From Marinifilum_A sediminis (GTDB lineage: Bacteria; Bacteroidota; Bacteroidia; Bacteroidales; Marinifilaceae): DNA of 64,000 nt. This document shows positions 43,501 to 52,244 of the stretch, one piece after another (the stretch's first letter is position 1; every line of letters begins with the position of its first letter). Below the pieces are notes generated by a model, which was not told where the DNA came from, did not search any database, and saw nothing but the letters and a program-made list of their open reading frames with translations. The stretch is taken from positions 62,001-126,000 of the forward strand of contig CANMCX010000010.1 in assembly GCA_947496465.1 (NCBI GenBank). The letters run 5' to 3'. A program made the position numbers and the translations under genes.

Positions 43501-43947
43501 ATGAGCTTATTAGAACAAATTAATGCAGATATGAAATCTGCAATGAAGGCAAAGGATAAAGACAAACTTCAAGCAATACGTTCAGTAAAAAGTGCATTTA
43601 CAATGGAAATGACGAAGACTGGAGCTTCGGAATTAGAAGATGCTGTTGGTGTTAAGATTATTCAGAAATTGGTAAAGCAACGAAAAGATGCTGCCGAAAC
43701 GTACAAAACTGGCGGACGTGAAGATTTAGCTGATAAGGAAATTATGGAAATGGGTTTTCTTGAAGTGTATCTTCCAGCTCAAATGAGTGATGAGGAGTTG
43801 ACTGCAGCTGTTCAGAAAATTATTGCTGATACAGGAGCTACCTCAATGAAAGAGATGGGAAAAGTTATGGGAATGGCTACAAAGCAATTGTCAGGCAAAG
43901 CAGATGGTAAATTGGTTGCTGATAAAGTAAAGGCATTGTTGTCTTAA
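43501..43947 (+). CDS. GatB/YqeY domain protein
   Basis: A 148-residue YqeY-type protein. It begins MSLLEQINADMKSAMKAKDKDKLQAIRSVKSAF and ends with the GatB-like helical domain TGATSMKEMGKVMGMATKQLSGKADGKLVADKVKALLS. The C-terminal domain is related to the tRNA-binding tail of GatB; the cellular role of the stand-alone protein is not settled. It is the last gene of the dcw transcript, 54 bp after ftsZ paralogue 2 and 23 bp before a strong terminator. Confidence 0.9.
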   Translation: MSLLEQINADMKSAMKAKDKDKLQAIRSVKSAFTMEMTKTGASELEDAVGVKIIQKLVKQRKDAAETYKTGGREDLADKEIMEMGFLEVYLPAQMSDEELTAAVQKIIADTGATSMKEMGKVMGMATKQLSGKADGKLVADKVKALLS

Positions 43948-43969
43948 TTCCTGATCAAAAAATAGATTC

Positions 43970-43999
43970 AAGAGCTGTAAAATATACAGCTCTTTTTTT
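43970..43999 (+). terminator. rho-independent terminator of the dcw operon
   Basis: AAGAGCTGTA (43970-43979) and TACAGCTCTT (43985-43994) form a perfect 10-bp stem over a 5-base loop, followed by T to 43999. It is the first terminator found after the mraZ promoter, more than 16 kb upstream. Confidence 0.92.
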
Positions 44000-44047
44000 G
44001 TGCAATACCATTAAAATTTTAATCCTTCTTAAAGAGAAGAGCATAAA

Positions 44048-44077
44048 AAAAGCGAGATGAATATTCATCTCGCTTTT
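44048..44077 (-). terminator. terminator of the foldase gene (bidirectional palindrome)
   Basis: A perfect 30-base palindrome, AAAAGCGAGATGAAT and its complement, 21 bases past the stop of the minus-strand PpiD-type gene. A-run on one side and T-run on the other make it usable from both directions. Confidence 0.88.
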
Positions 44078-44097
44078 CTTTTCGATTTTACTAAACT

Positions 44098-46221
44098 CTA
44101 GTAAAACTTATATCTTTTATCAATAACCTCAGCATTTTCTTTTAATGCCTGGAATGCTTGATAGTTTGTGCGATATTGGTAACCTTGTTCTAGTCTTGCT
44201 TTAAAAGCTTTAACAGTTTCATCAGTTACTTCGTCAGTATTTTCGTTGGTTACTACAACCACATAAACACCTTGATTTCCTTCAACAGGTTCAGATATTT
44301 TTCCTTTTTCGATTTGAGCTGCTGTACTAATTACATTTGGCTCGATACCTGCTCCAGGAATCTGGAATGATGAGAAGCTAATGGCAGAAGCATTTTTAAC
44401 TTCTAAGTTCTCTTTTGTAGCAACTGAAAGAAGACTTTGTGCACCTTGACTTGCTTTCTTCAATTCAGCAATCATCATTTCTGCTTTCTTCTCTTTTCTT
44501 ACTTCGCGACGAATAGTTGAAGCTACATCGTTAACCGATGAGAAACCTTCTTCTTTAATATCAGAAAGAATAGCTACCACAAATTTATCACCAAATTCGA
44601 ATACTGCTGAGTTATCACCGTTTAATAATACAGTTTCCATTTCATCTGTATTATAAGCAGCTCTAACTAGTTCTCTAGAGTTTTCAAGTCCTGGAATGTT
44701 TTTAGTATCCTTCTTTAAGTTAGCAGTTCTTTTTTGCATTCCTTGTTCCGAGCTAGCTTTTAAGAAAGCATCTCTTTCAAGGTTGTTACCTGCAAATGTT
44801 CTTGCCAATGCGTAAGCAGCTTGAATTGTTTTGTTACTAGCTTCAACCTTACGATCAACAATAGCAAGTTGTACTTTCTTAACTGCTTTTCCTTTTTTAG
44901 TTACCTGAATAACGTGAGCACCAAACTGAGTCAATACAACCACAACCTCGTTCTTTTTAGAATTGAAAGCTGCATCGTTGAATGGCTGAACCATTTTACC
45001 TTGAGTAAACCAACCCAAATCACCACCGTTAACAGCAGATCCTTGATCATCAGAATTAGCTTTTGCTAAATCATCAAAACGAGATCCTTTCTCAACCAAT
45101 GCTTTTAAGCTATCAGCTTTAGCTTGTGCTGCTGCGTAATCTCCGTTAACCGGACGAATTAAGATGTGACGAGCTTTAACCGAATCAGGAAGCATTTTTA
45201 CTTCGTTGATTTTTGCAAGCTTGTATGTATCATTCTCAGAATAAACATCAGTTACATCGCCTTTAGTACCAGCAAATGCAAATTCAGCTAAATCTTTATT
45301 GGTAATTTCGTCTTTCTTGAAATAGTAAGCATTGAAATCGTTATCCGCATTTAACTCAACAAATTGAATGTTGTTTGTTTCAGCAGCAAAATCAGCTTTA
45401 ATATCAGCTAACGATTTTTCAGTTGCTTTATAGTCATCTGTTGATGGCTCAACAGTGAAAGGAACGTAATCAATTCTTCTTGATTCTGTTTGTTTAAATA
45501 GATCTTTGTGCTCGTTGTAATATGCTTTAATTTCAGCATCAGAAACGTTAACTGTACTATCAGGAATTAAGTTGTAATTTTTAACAACATAGTTAATGTC
45601 AACTTTTTTGCTTCCTTTTTCAGCTAAATTTTTAACCAATGCGTTTGGCATGTAAAGACCTTTTTGAATCAAGGAATTGTACTTGGTTAAAGTTCTCTGA
45701 GTACTCATTGCTTTTTCGATGTTCAGCCAGTACTTTTTTTGTGGAGTTCCTGCTTTAGCATTGATCAAGTTTTGTAGTGTTGCAACAACCTGTGCTCTGT
45801 CGATAGTTCCATTTTCGTTTTGGAACATCTGACGGATAGTAGGATCGATGTTTCTACCTTGAACCATATCATATAACTCATCTGAAGAAACTGAAATTCC
45901 CAACTCTTCATATTCTTGATTCATCACCATTTCCTGCACCATTTGTTGCCAGGTTTGCTCTCTCATTCTTTCAGTTTGCTCAGAAGGAATTGAAGTTTGA
46001 CCAGACATCAACTTTGCTACTTCGATATTATGATTAAATCGATTTTGGAAATCACGAATGTTTACCGATTCCCCTGCAATTTCTGCCATTTCATTTCGTG
46101 AGTTTGTCAACAAAGAACCACCCGATTTCAGTGCGTCACCTGCAATAAATGCAAACAATGCTCCTCCAATAATGATTCCAATAAATACACCACGGTTTCT
46201 TATTTTCTGTAATGTTGCCAT
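44098..46221 (-). CDS. PpiD/SurA-type periplasmic peptidylprolyl isomerase
   Basis: A 707-residue membrane-anchored foldase. One N-terminal span (GVFIGIIIGGALFAFIAGDAL) is followed by a SurA_N-like chaperone domain. A parvulin domain covers residues about 345-445 (KARHILIRPVNGDY, GSRFDDLAKANSDDQGSAVNGGDLGWF, QFGAHVIQV). A second PpiC-like region near the C-terminus seems degenerate. It would assist folding of exported proteins. It is downstream of the CNNM-type gene (233-bp gap) in a block of envelope genes that I recall as conserved in Bacteroidetes. Confidence 0.92.
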   Translation of the reverse strand: MATLQKIRNRGVFIGIIIGGALFAFIAGDALKSGGSLLTNSRNEMAEIAGESVNIRDFQNRFNHNIEVAKLMSGQTSIPSEQTERMREQTWQQMVQEMVMNQEYEELGISVSSDELYDMVQGRNIDPTIRQMFQNENGTIDRAQVVATLQNLINAKAGTPQKKYWLNIEKAMSTQRTLTKYNSLIQKGLYMPNALVKNLAEKGSKKVDINYVVKNYNLIPDSTVNVSDAEIKAYYNEHKDLFKQTESRRIDYVPFTVEPSTDDYKATEKSLADIKADFAAETNNIQFVELNADNDFNAYYFKKDEITNKDLAEFAFAGTKGDVTDVYSENDTYKLAKINEVKMLPDSVKARHILIRPVNGDYAAAQAKADSLKALVEKGSRFDDLAKANSDDQGSAVNGGDLGWFTQGKMVQPFNDAAFNSKKNEVVVVLTQFGAHVIQVTKKGKAVKKVQLAIVDRKVEASNKTIQAAYALARTFAGNNLERDAFLKASSEQGMQKRTANLKKDTKNIPGLENSRELVRAAYNTDEMETVLLNGDNSAVFEFGDKFVVAILSDIKEEGFSSVNDVASTIRREVRKEKKAEMMIAELKKASQGAQSLLSVATKENLEVKNASAISFSSFQIPGAGIEPNVISTAAQIEKGKISEPVEGNQGVYVVVVTNENTDEVTDETVKAFKARLEQGYQYRTNYQAFQALKENAEVIDKRYKFY

Positions 46222-46454
46222 CGAAAAAGATTTAAATATTCTTAATTAGGCTACGAATATACAAAAAAATGGGAAATGATTGCTTTTTATTTGTCTCAGT
46301 TTATTGGCTTTTATAGTAAAATAAAAGTAGTAGAAATTCTAACTTGCAAAGCTTGTAAATGAGTAGAATTACAGAAATGTGTTTTGCTGATTATTATCGA
46401 ACATTTAAAAGAGTTGGATTTAGATTTAATTAGCAGATAGTCAACGAGTAGAGG

Positions 46455-47714
46455 CTAGAGGTTAACGGTTAGTTTAATCTTCTCAACTCTAGTGTTGCTG
46501 ACCTCAACAATTTTAAAACTAAACTGATCGATACGAATGGTTTCGTTGTATTTTGGGATACTTTCATGATTAAATAGAATGAATCCATTCAATGTTTCGA
46601 ATTCTTCTGATTCTGGTAAGTTCAATTCATATTTATCGTTCAAGTAATCAATTTCCAATCTGCCCGAAAATAGGAATTCTGTTTCAGATATCACTTGTTC
46701 TTCCAAATCGATATTGTCGTGTTCATCCTCAATCTCACCAAAAATCTCTTCCATGATATCTTCAATAGTTACCATGCCTGCTGTACCTCCAAATTCGTCA
46801 ACCACCACAGCAATGCTTTTTTGTTCTTTAGTAAACAAATTTAAAAGTTTATGTGCAGCCATTGTTTCTGGCACAAAAATTATACGGCTTAGCGCAGACT
46901 TAATACTTTGTGGTTTCTTAAATATCAAGGATGAATGAACGTATCCAATAATATTATCAATAGATTCTTTGTAAATCAGGATTCGAGAATATCCTGTTTC
47001 GATAAATCGTTGAGTTAAATCATTAATTTCACTAGTGAATTCCATTGCTTCAATCTCGTTCCTAGGGACAATGCATTCGCGTAATTTTACTTTCGAAAAG
47101 TCAAGTGCATTACGGAATATTTTGATGTCGTGCATGTCATCTTCGGCAATAGCCTGAGTGTCTTGCCCTTCTTGTACCAGATGATCCAAATCAACTTTCC
47201 CAAAAGCTTGTGTTTCCTCGTCTTCGGTAATTTTCGTTTTAAATAATTTGTGAATGATATTTTTGGACAATAGCATGGTGACTATTGTTACCGGATAAAA
47301 TACAATGTAGAAGAACATCACCGGCATTGCAAAAACATTCAAGGCTAAATTAGGATTAATGCGGAATAGAGTTTTGGGAATAAACTCGGCAGTAACCAAT
47401 ATCAATAGGGTAGAGATGATGGTTTGTATAGTTAAAATTAAGGATTCGGATTCAACCCAAAGAGCAATAGATGGCTTTAGCATGTTTGCCATCACAATAC
47501 CATAAACAACTAATGCAATATTGTTTCCCACAAGCATGGTACTAATATAATGTCCTGGGAAACGAGAGAAAATGGAAATAATTTTTGAAGAAAGAGTATT
47601 CTTACTTCTATCAAGTTCCATTCGTAATTTGTTTGCAGCAATAAAAGCAATTTCCATTCCCGAGAAAAAGGCTGATAAAGCCAGCATAGAAAAAATGATG
47701 ATCAGATCATTCAT
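46455..47714 (-). CDS. CNNM/CorC-type membrane protein (DUF21, CBS pair, CorC_HlyC)
   Basis: A 419-residue protein with an N-terminal DUF21 transmembrane domain (FSMLALSAFFSGMEIAFIAANKLRME; HYISTMLVGNNIALVVYGIVMA), a CBS pair (residues about 200-330, with VPRNEIEAMEF and VVVDEFGGTAGMVTIEDIMEEIFGEIEDEHD) and a C-terminal CorC_HlyC domain. Related proteins act in magnesium or cobalt transport; the old name hemolysin is not meaningful. The start is immediately after the stop of the 67-aa gene. Confidence 0.9.
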   Translation of the reverse strand: MNDLIIIFSMLALSAFFSGMEIAFIAANKLRMELDRSKNTLSSKIISIFSRFPGHYISTMLVGNNIALVVYGIVMANMLKPSIALWVESESLILTIQTIISTLLILVTAEFIPKTLFRINPNLALNVFAMPVMFFYIVFYPVTIVTMLLSKNIIHKLFKTKITEDEETQAFGKVDLDHLVQEGQDTQAIAEDDMHDIKIFRNALDFSKVKLRECIVPRNEIEAMEFTSEINDLTQRFIETGYSRILIYKESIDNIIGYVHSSLIFKKPQSIKSALSRIIFVPETMAAHKLLNLFTKEQKSIAVVVDEFGGTAGMVTIEDIMEEIFGEIEDEHDNIDLEEQVISETEFLFSGRLEIDYLNDKYELNLPESEEFETLNGFILFNHESIPKYNETIRIDQFSFKIVEVSNTRVEKIKLTVNL

Positions 47715-47918
47715 TTACTTAGTAGATTGGTTTTTCTCTCTTGATTTTCTCAGATACCTTCTCGAAGTGTACATTAATGCTGCAAGAATTGCGATAACAT
47801 ACAATATAATATTCTCAGAGAAACCATTCTCGAATGTTCTGTATACGGCAGCACTGGCACTACTGATCATCACAATCAGCCAGACAATTTCTAAAATAAA
47901 AGGGACTTTTTGATTCAC
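47715..47918 (-). CDS. small membrane protein, 67 aa, two spans
   Basis: A 67-residue protein with two hydrophobic segments (FILEIVWLIVMISSASAAVY and NIILYVIAILAALMYTSRRYLRK) and a basic C-terminus. It is unrecognised but clearly part of the operon: its stop abuts the ATG of the CNNM-type gene, and lptC lies 42 bp upstream on the same strand. Position-conserved small membrane proteins of this kind are frequent in this block. Confidence 0.75.
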   Translation of the reverse strand: MNQKVPFILEIVWLIVMISSASAAVYRTFENGFSENIILYVIAILAALMYTSRRYLRKSREKNQSTK

Positions 47919-47960
47919 GTTATTTGGATTTTGTAGGCAAGATAATAAAAGCTTTACTGT

Positions 47961-48542
47961 TTATTGCTCTGTTTTATCCTCTAAATATACTTCTCCTTTT
48001 AGATCTTTCATTCTGATTTCGTTCATTTCTTCATCAGAAGTGAAGCTTGTTCCTTCTATCACCTGACCATCTTCGGTTGTAACTGTCGTGTATTGATTCG
48101 AATAAATCAATTTCTTTTTTTGGTCCCAAAACAACAATTCGGTATTGATTGTTTTGCCATCATCACTATGAGCAACAACATTATTTCTTAATTCCCACAA
48201 TTCTTCAGCACCATAATTTTTGGCATAGTTTGCTTCTATTTGCCAGGCTACTGTCTCATCCGTATCATAAGAAATGATTTTACCTCCTCGAGGAAATTCA
48301 TTGATTTTGCCTTCCTCCGTTTCAGTTTCGATAAATTCTACAGCATATGCTCTGTATTGAATTCTGGTTGAATCGGTAAAAATGTATTCAACTTCTTTAC
48401 CGGTTTGTAGAGGAATATTCTGATTGCTTGTAAGACTTTGCACTTCTTTCATGCTGTTCTCACAAGACAAAAGCATCGTAATCCCCGAAAGGATTACAAT
48501 GCTTTTGATAATATTGTATTTACTTTTAGGCGTATTATTCAT
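47961..48542 (-). CDS. lptC: LPS export protein LptC
   Basis: A 193-residue lipoprotein with the lipobox MLLSC near residue 27 and an LptC/OstA-like beta-jellyroll body: GGKIISYDTDETVAWQIEANYAKNYG, LWELRNNVVAHSDDGKTINTELLFWDQKKKLIYSN. It is part of the periplasmic bridge that moves lipopolysaccharide from LptBFG to the outer membrane. Its start overlaps the end of the TPR-protein gene by 8 bp, indicating coupled expression. In many Bacteroidetes LptC carries a lipid anchor, as here. Confidence 0.88.
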   Translation of the reverse strand: MNNTPKSKYNIIKSIVILSGITMLLSCENSMKEVQSLTSNQNIPLQTGKEVEYIFTDSTRIQYRAYAVEFIETETEEGKINEFPRGGKIISYDTDETVAWQIEANYAKNYGAEELWELRNNVVAHSDDGKTINTELLFWDQKKKLIYSNQYTTVTTEDGQVIEGTSFTSDEEMNEIRMKDLKGEVYLEDKTEQ

Positions 48543-49872
48543 TCAAACGAGCCTTTGTAGTTTCATTAATCCAATCGCCAATTTTAACAACGTCTCCGTT
48601 CTTAATTCCTTCAAAGAAAGCTTCTTCTTTTCCAGGGAAATATTTAGAGTAGGTGTTAATTAATTCTCTTGCCTCTTCAGCACATTCAGAATCTATTGCT
48701 TTTGCTTTTAAGAATTTGTCAACCGCAACCCAGTATACTTTCTGATGATCTAAAGATGTTGTACCATATTTTTTACTGTAAGAAGCGTAAGCCTTGCCGA
48801 TTAATAAATAAGGAGCACCCCATCCAGATTTTAAGCTAGCAGCTTTTAAAGCGTTAGATTTAGAAGCGGATAACTGATTTTGACTTAATAGAATATAAGC
48901 TAGTTTATAATGAAGATCAGCTTTAATATCAGCATCTTCTTCCAGTTCAATAGCTTGTTCAAGATATCCTTTACTTTTACCGAACTCTTTCTTCTTGATA
49001 AACATCTTAGCTAAGTTGTGTGCCGCATCAGCATTTGGCTCCAACTCGTACTTTCTTTCAGCTACCATTGCATATAAAGCTCCGTCTTCACATTCCTGAC
49101 GATTCAACATACGAAGGATTTTGTTGATCAAAACCATATCGTCTTTGTTAGCTTCGAATTTAGTAGTAAAGATATTGCTTAGAGTTTCACAATCAGCAAC
49201 ACCAGCCTTGAAGAAAATTCGCTCAACATTTAAACGAGCATTTTCGTAATTATCAATTTTCTTTTGATCGGTAGTAGCTGCTTTTTGCTTAGCTGCCATA
49301 TCCATGAAAAAAAGATAGTTGTCGATTACCTCTTCAGCTTCAATCTCACCTGCTTTAACCAAAATACCGGACGCATCCATCGTGTTGTTGATTACAGAAG
49401 CACCTGACTTTAAACCTTCCAATTCGATAGATTTTTTCATTATGCTATAAGCTTCTTTTACCGAGGCAATGTCCTTTTTCTTGTATTTAAATAAGTCACT
49501 ACCTTTACGACCTAAAATCCATCCTTCAGGATACTTACGATCTTTACCAAAGTATTTGATTCTTTGATCGTAAACCATCATCAATGTATCTAAATACTTA
49601 ACGTCTTTAGTTTTGATATACATTCCGCGCATTATAGTTGCGCCTTTGCTATAAGTAGTTTTTTGATATGCAGGTGCATTATTATAAACATATCTCCATC
49701 CTGGAAGTGCTTCCACATAATTCTTCTGCTTTACCATCTGAACGTAGAGAGAAGCGTTTGTTATTGTTTGCACACTGTCCAATCCATATTTTGATTCCAA
49801 AGTCTGAGCCTTTACGGTAAACAGACTTGAAAACAAAAGAACCATTGTTACGATTGAAAGTTTTGTCTTCAT
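48535..49872 (-). CDS. secreted tetratricopeptide-repeat protein
   Basis: A 445-residue exported protein with a signal peptide (MKTKLSIVTMVLLFSSLFTVKAQ). The C-terminal half has TPR-like helical pairs (ADAAHNLAKMFIKKKEFGKSKGYLEQAIEL; ADLHYKLAYILLSQNQLSASKSNALKAASL). It probably acts as a scaffold in the periplasm or outer membrane; partner unknown, though the operon with lptC suggests an envelope role. A perfect -7 hexamer-like TAGTTTTG (plus-strand CAAAACTA at 49908-49915) lies 36 bp upstream, without a clear -33 box. The 256-bp gap 49873-50128 holds nothing else noticed. Confidence 0.82.
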   Translation of the reverse strand: MKTKLSIVTMVLLFSSLFTVKAQTLESKYGLDSVQTITNASLYVQMVKQKNYVEALPGWRYVYNNAPAYQKTTYSKGATIMRGMYIKTKDVKYLDTLMMVYDQRIKYFGKDRKYPEGWILGRKGSDLFKYKKKDIASVKEAYSIMKKSIELEGLKSGASVINNTMDASGILVKAGEIEAEEVIDNYLFFMDMAAKQKAATTDQKKIDNYENARLNVERIFFKAGVADCETLSNIFTTKFEANKDDMVLINKILRMLNRQECEDGALYAMVAERKYELEPNADAAHNLAKMFIKKKEFGKSKGYLEQAIELEEDADIKADLHYKLAYILLSQNQLSASKSNALKAASLKSGWGAPYLLIGKAYASYSKKYGTTSLDHQKVYWVAVDKFLKAKAIDSECAEEARELINTYSKYFPGKEEAFFEGIKNGDVVKIGDWINETTKARLNE

Positions 49873-50128
49873 GTTACTAAATTTTTTATAATCAAGTTTA
49901 TTTGTTGCAAAACTAAAAAAAATGATACATATAATATCATGTGAAAAGTCATATCTGTTTCTCGAAACTAATATAACGAAAGTTTTAGTTTTATACGAAC
50001 TAAAACTGCAAAACTCATACCAAAGTTTCAGTATAAGTTTTGTTGTCGATCAAAAAAGATCAACTGCTGACCTATTTGTACAGCATCATGCAAAACTATA
50101 AATAAATTAGAAATCAGCAAAAAGATTC

Positions 50129-50947
50129 CTAATTATTAGGCATGTCCGATGAATTAAAATCTAAAATGCGATTCAATCCTATTAGAAGAATATCGATATC
50201 GAGAACTGTTTTGTTTTCTATATGTCGATGTAGAAATGGAGCATCTCCTCCTGTTAATACCACCTTCAAATCTGGATAATCTATTTTTAACTTGTTTATA
50301 TAGGAATCCACTTCGAAAATTATTCCATTCTGAACTCCACCAGAAATGGCATCCTTGGTATTTTTCCCTATTAGTTCGAATTGGTTACTGATGGAAAGTT
50401 GTGGTAATTTACTGGTGAAGTGATGTAATGCTTTGTATCGCATATTAATTCCAGGAGAAATGCAACCACCACAATACTGCGCTTTTTCGTTTACAAAATC
50501 GAAAGTTATGGCTGTTCCAGCATCAACAACTAAAATGTTTTGATTCTGAAATTTCGTAAAAGCCCCTATACATGCAGCCAATCGATCATAGCCTAAGGTG
50601 TTTTTTGTTTCGTACAAATTGTTTAAGGGAATCGGCAATTCGGAATTAAAGAAAAAAACTGTATCACATTTCTTTTTCAAATAGTTTATAAGCGATGCCG
50701 GGTATTCCCTAACCGACGATACAATTACATTCTCTACATTATTATATCTTGACAATAAATCCTTCGCGAATAACAATTCTGTTTCTGTTGAAGATTCTAA
50801 TTGTAACATTATACCTGCATTGAATATTGCAGCTTTTATTTGTGTATTTCCTATATCTATTATCAGATTCAACTTGCTAAATATTGAAGGTTGGAATTTC
50901 TTGTAAATATCTTGTAAAATCGCATAAAAATAGCAAACTTTAGGCAT
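50129..50947 (-). CDS. coaX: type III pantothenate kinase CoaX
   Basis: An ASKHA-fold kinase for the first step of coenzyme A synthesis. Motifs are LIIDIGNTQIKAAIF (phosphate loop), GYDRLAACIGA and ILVVDAGTAITFDF followed by GGCISPGINMRYKALHHFTSKLP. From ATG 50947 the protein has 272 residues, but about 25 precede the normal family start. A TTG at 50872 (then NLIIDIGNT) may be the true initiation codon, giving 247 residues. The type III enzyme is usual in Bacteroidetes and is not inhibited by CoA in characterised members. Confidence 0.92.
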   Translation of the reverse strand: MPKVCYFYAILQDIYKKFQPSIFSKLNLIIDIGNTQIKAAIFNAGIMLQLESSTETELLFAKDLLSRYNNVENVIVSSVREYPASLINYLKKKCDTVFFFNSELPIPLNNLYETKNTLGYDRLAACIGAFTKFQNQNILVVDAGTAITFDFVNEKAQYCGGCISPGINMRYKALHHFTSKLPQLSISNQFELIGKNTKDAISGGVQNGIIFEVDSYINKLKIDYPDLKVVLTGGDAPFLHRHIENKTVLDIDILLIGLNRILDFNSSDMPNN

Positions 50948-51086
50948 ATTAATAAAGTGATATTGAGGTTTTTTAAAATCATTTTAAATAGACAATTAGT
51001 TCTAATATGTATTTGATTTGATTTAAAACAGTATTACTCTATTTGGTATTGATAATTAGATCGATTAAATATTCAATAATTGCTTA

Positions 51087-52184
51087 ATGAAAAAAAAGAT
51101 ATTAATCGTTGAAGATGATAGCTTAATATCAACCATCTTCAGAATGTTTTTGAAAGAACTGGGATACGATTTACTTGGGATTGTTGAAGACGGAAAAGAA
51201 GCCATTCGTTTGTGTGAGAAGTTAGGTCCGGATATTATTCTTATGGATGTTCATTTGGGCGGAGAATTGGATGGAATTCAAACAACTGAATTGATCAAAT
51301 CCAAATTTGATATTCCTGTTATTTTTCTTTCCAGCGATACCGAAGAATCAACAATTCAGCGTGTAATCAATACACACTCATATGGTTATTTGGTAAAACC
51401 AATCGACAAAAAGGAGTTGGGTATTTCAATTGAGTTGGCTTTTTACAAGCATCAGTTCGATTTGGATCAGAAAATGCGAGAGAAGCGTTTTCGAAATTTT
51501 ATTACCGATTCGCCAGAGGCAATAGTTTTGGTGAATGAGGGTGGACATATTGAGTATTTGAACTGTTTGGGTTTAAAATTATTCAAAACAGCCTACATAG
51601 AAGATTTAATGGGATTGCCTCTTCTTTCATTTGTTGGTGATGATTATCAAAATGAGTTTAGAGATAAGCTGGAGCGTTCGGTTGAAATGGGAAAGGGAAT
51701 TGATTATACTCATATAAAATTCAAAACCATTCACGGGGATCATATTGATGTTGGATTAACAGGTGCTCATATTGAATTTAATGGGAAGAACAATTTGCAG
51801 TTAATTATTCGTGATGTAACACAGGAATTTGCTTATCGGGAAATGTTAGCCGAAAAAGCGGATATCATCAATCATTTTCATGATGGTGTGGTTACATTTG
51901 ATTTAAATGGAATGGTGAAATCATGGAATAAAGGGTGTGAGCGAATTTTCGGAATCGAAGAAAAAGAGATGGTTGGCAAACCTTACAGCGATTTGTCTTT
52001 ATCAGGAAGGGAAAAATCATTTACCGAAGATATTTTGATTCCGACTGAAAAGGATAATAATTACGAAATAGAACTTTCTTTTGAAATTGATGGAAAAGAG
52101 ACTTTATTAAGATTGTATTCGTCGATGTTGCGTAATGATGCTGGGATAGATAAAGGTATTGTTTGCTATGTTCGCGAAGTATAA
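51087..52184 (+). CDS. response regulator with two PAS domains, no output domain
   Basis: A 365-residue protein with an N-terminal receiver domain (residues 1-120) containing the acidic pair VEDD, phospho-acceptor Asp54 in ILMDVHLGG and Lys104 in YLVKPID. Two PAS domains follow (about 135-250, and 255-365 with DGVVTFDLNGMVKSWNKGCERIFG). There is no histidine kinase, DNA-binding or cyclic-dinucleotide domain, so it must signal through a partner protein. No cognate kinase is adjacent. It is monocistronic, ending at the terminator shared with mfd. Confidence 0.9.
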   Translation: MKKKILIVEDDSLISTIFRMFLKELGYDLLGIVEDGKEAIRLCEKLGPDIILMDVHLGGELDGIQTTELIKSKFDIPVIFLSSDTEESTIQRVINTHSYGYLVKPIDKKELGISIELAFYKHQFDLDQKMREKRFRNFITDSPEAIVLVNEGGHIEYLNCLGLKLFKTAYIEDLMGLPLLSFVGDDYQNEFRDKLERSVEMGKGIDYTHIKFKTIHGDHIDVGLTGAHIEFNGKNNLQLIIRDVTQEFAYREMLAEKADIINHFHDGVVTFDLNGMVKSWNKGCERIFGIEEKEMVGKPYSDLSLSGREKSFTEDILIPTEKDNNYEIELSFEIDGKETLLRLYSSMLRNDAGIDKGIVCYVREV

Positions 52185-52214
52185 GATGATTAAATGAAAA
52201 TATTTAGAAATTAG

Positions 52215-52244
52215 AAAGCCGAGAGTTTTAACTCCCGGCTTTTT
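52215..52244 (+). terminator. bidirectional terminator between the REC-PAS gene and mfd
   Basis: AAAGCCGAGAGT (52215-52226) and ACTCCCGGCTTT (52231-52242) form a 12-bp stem with one mismatch over a 4-base loop, flanked by A-rich and T-rich sides. It ends directly at the last codon of the convergent mfd gene. Confidence 0.85.
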
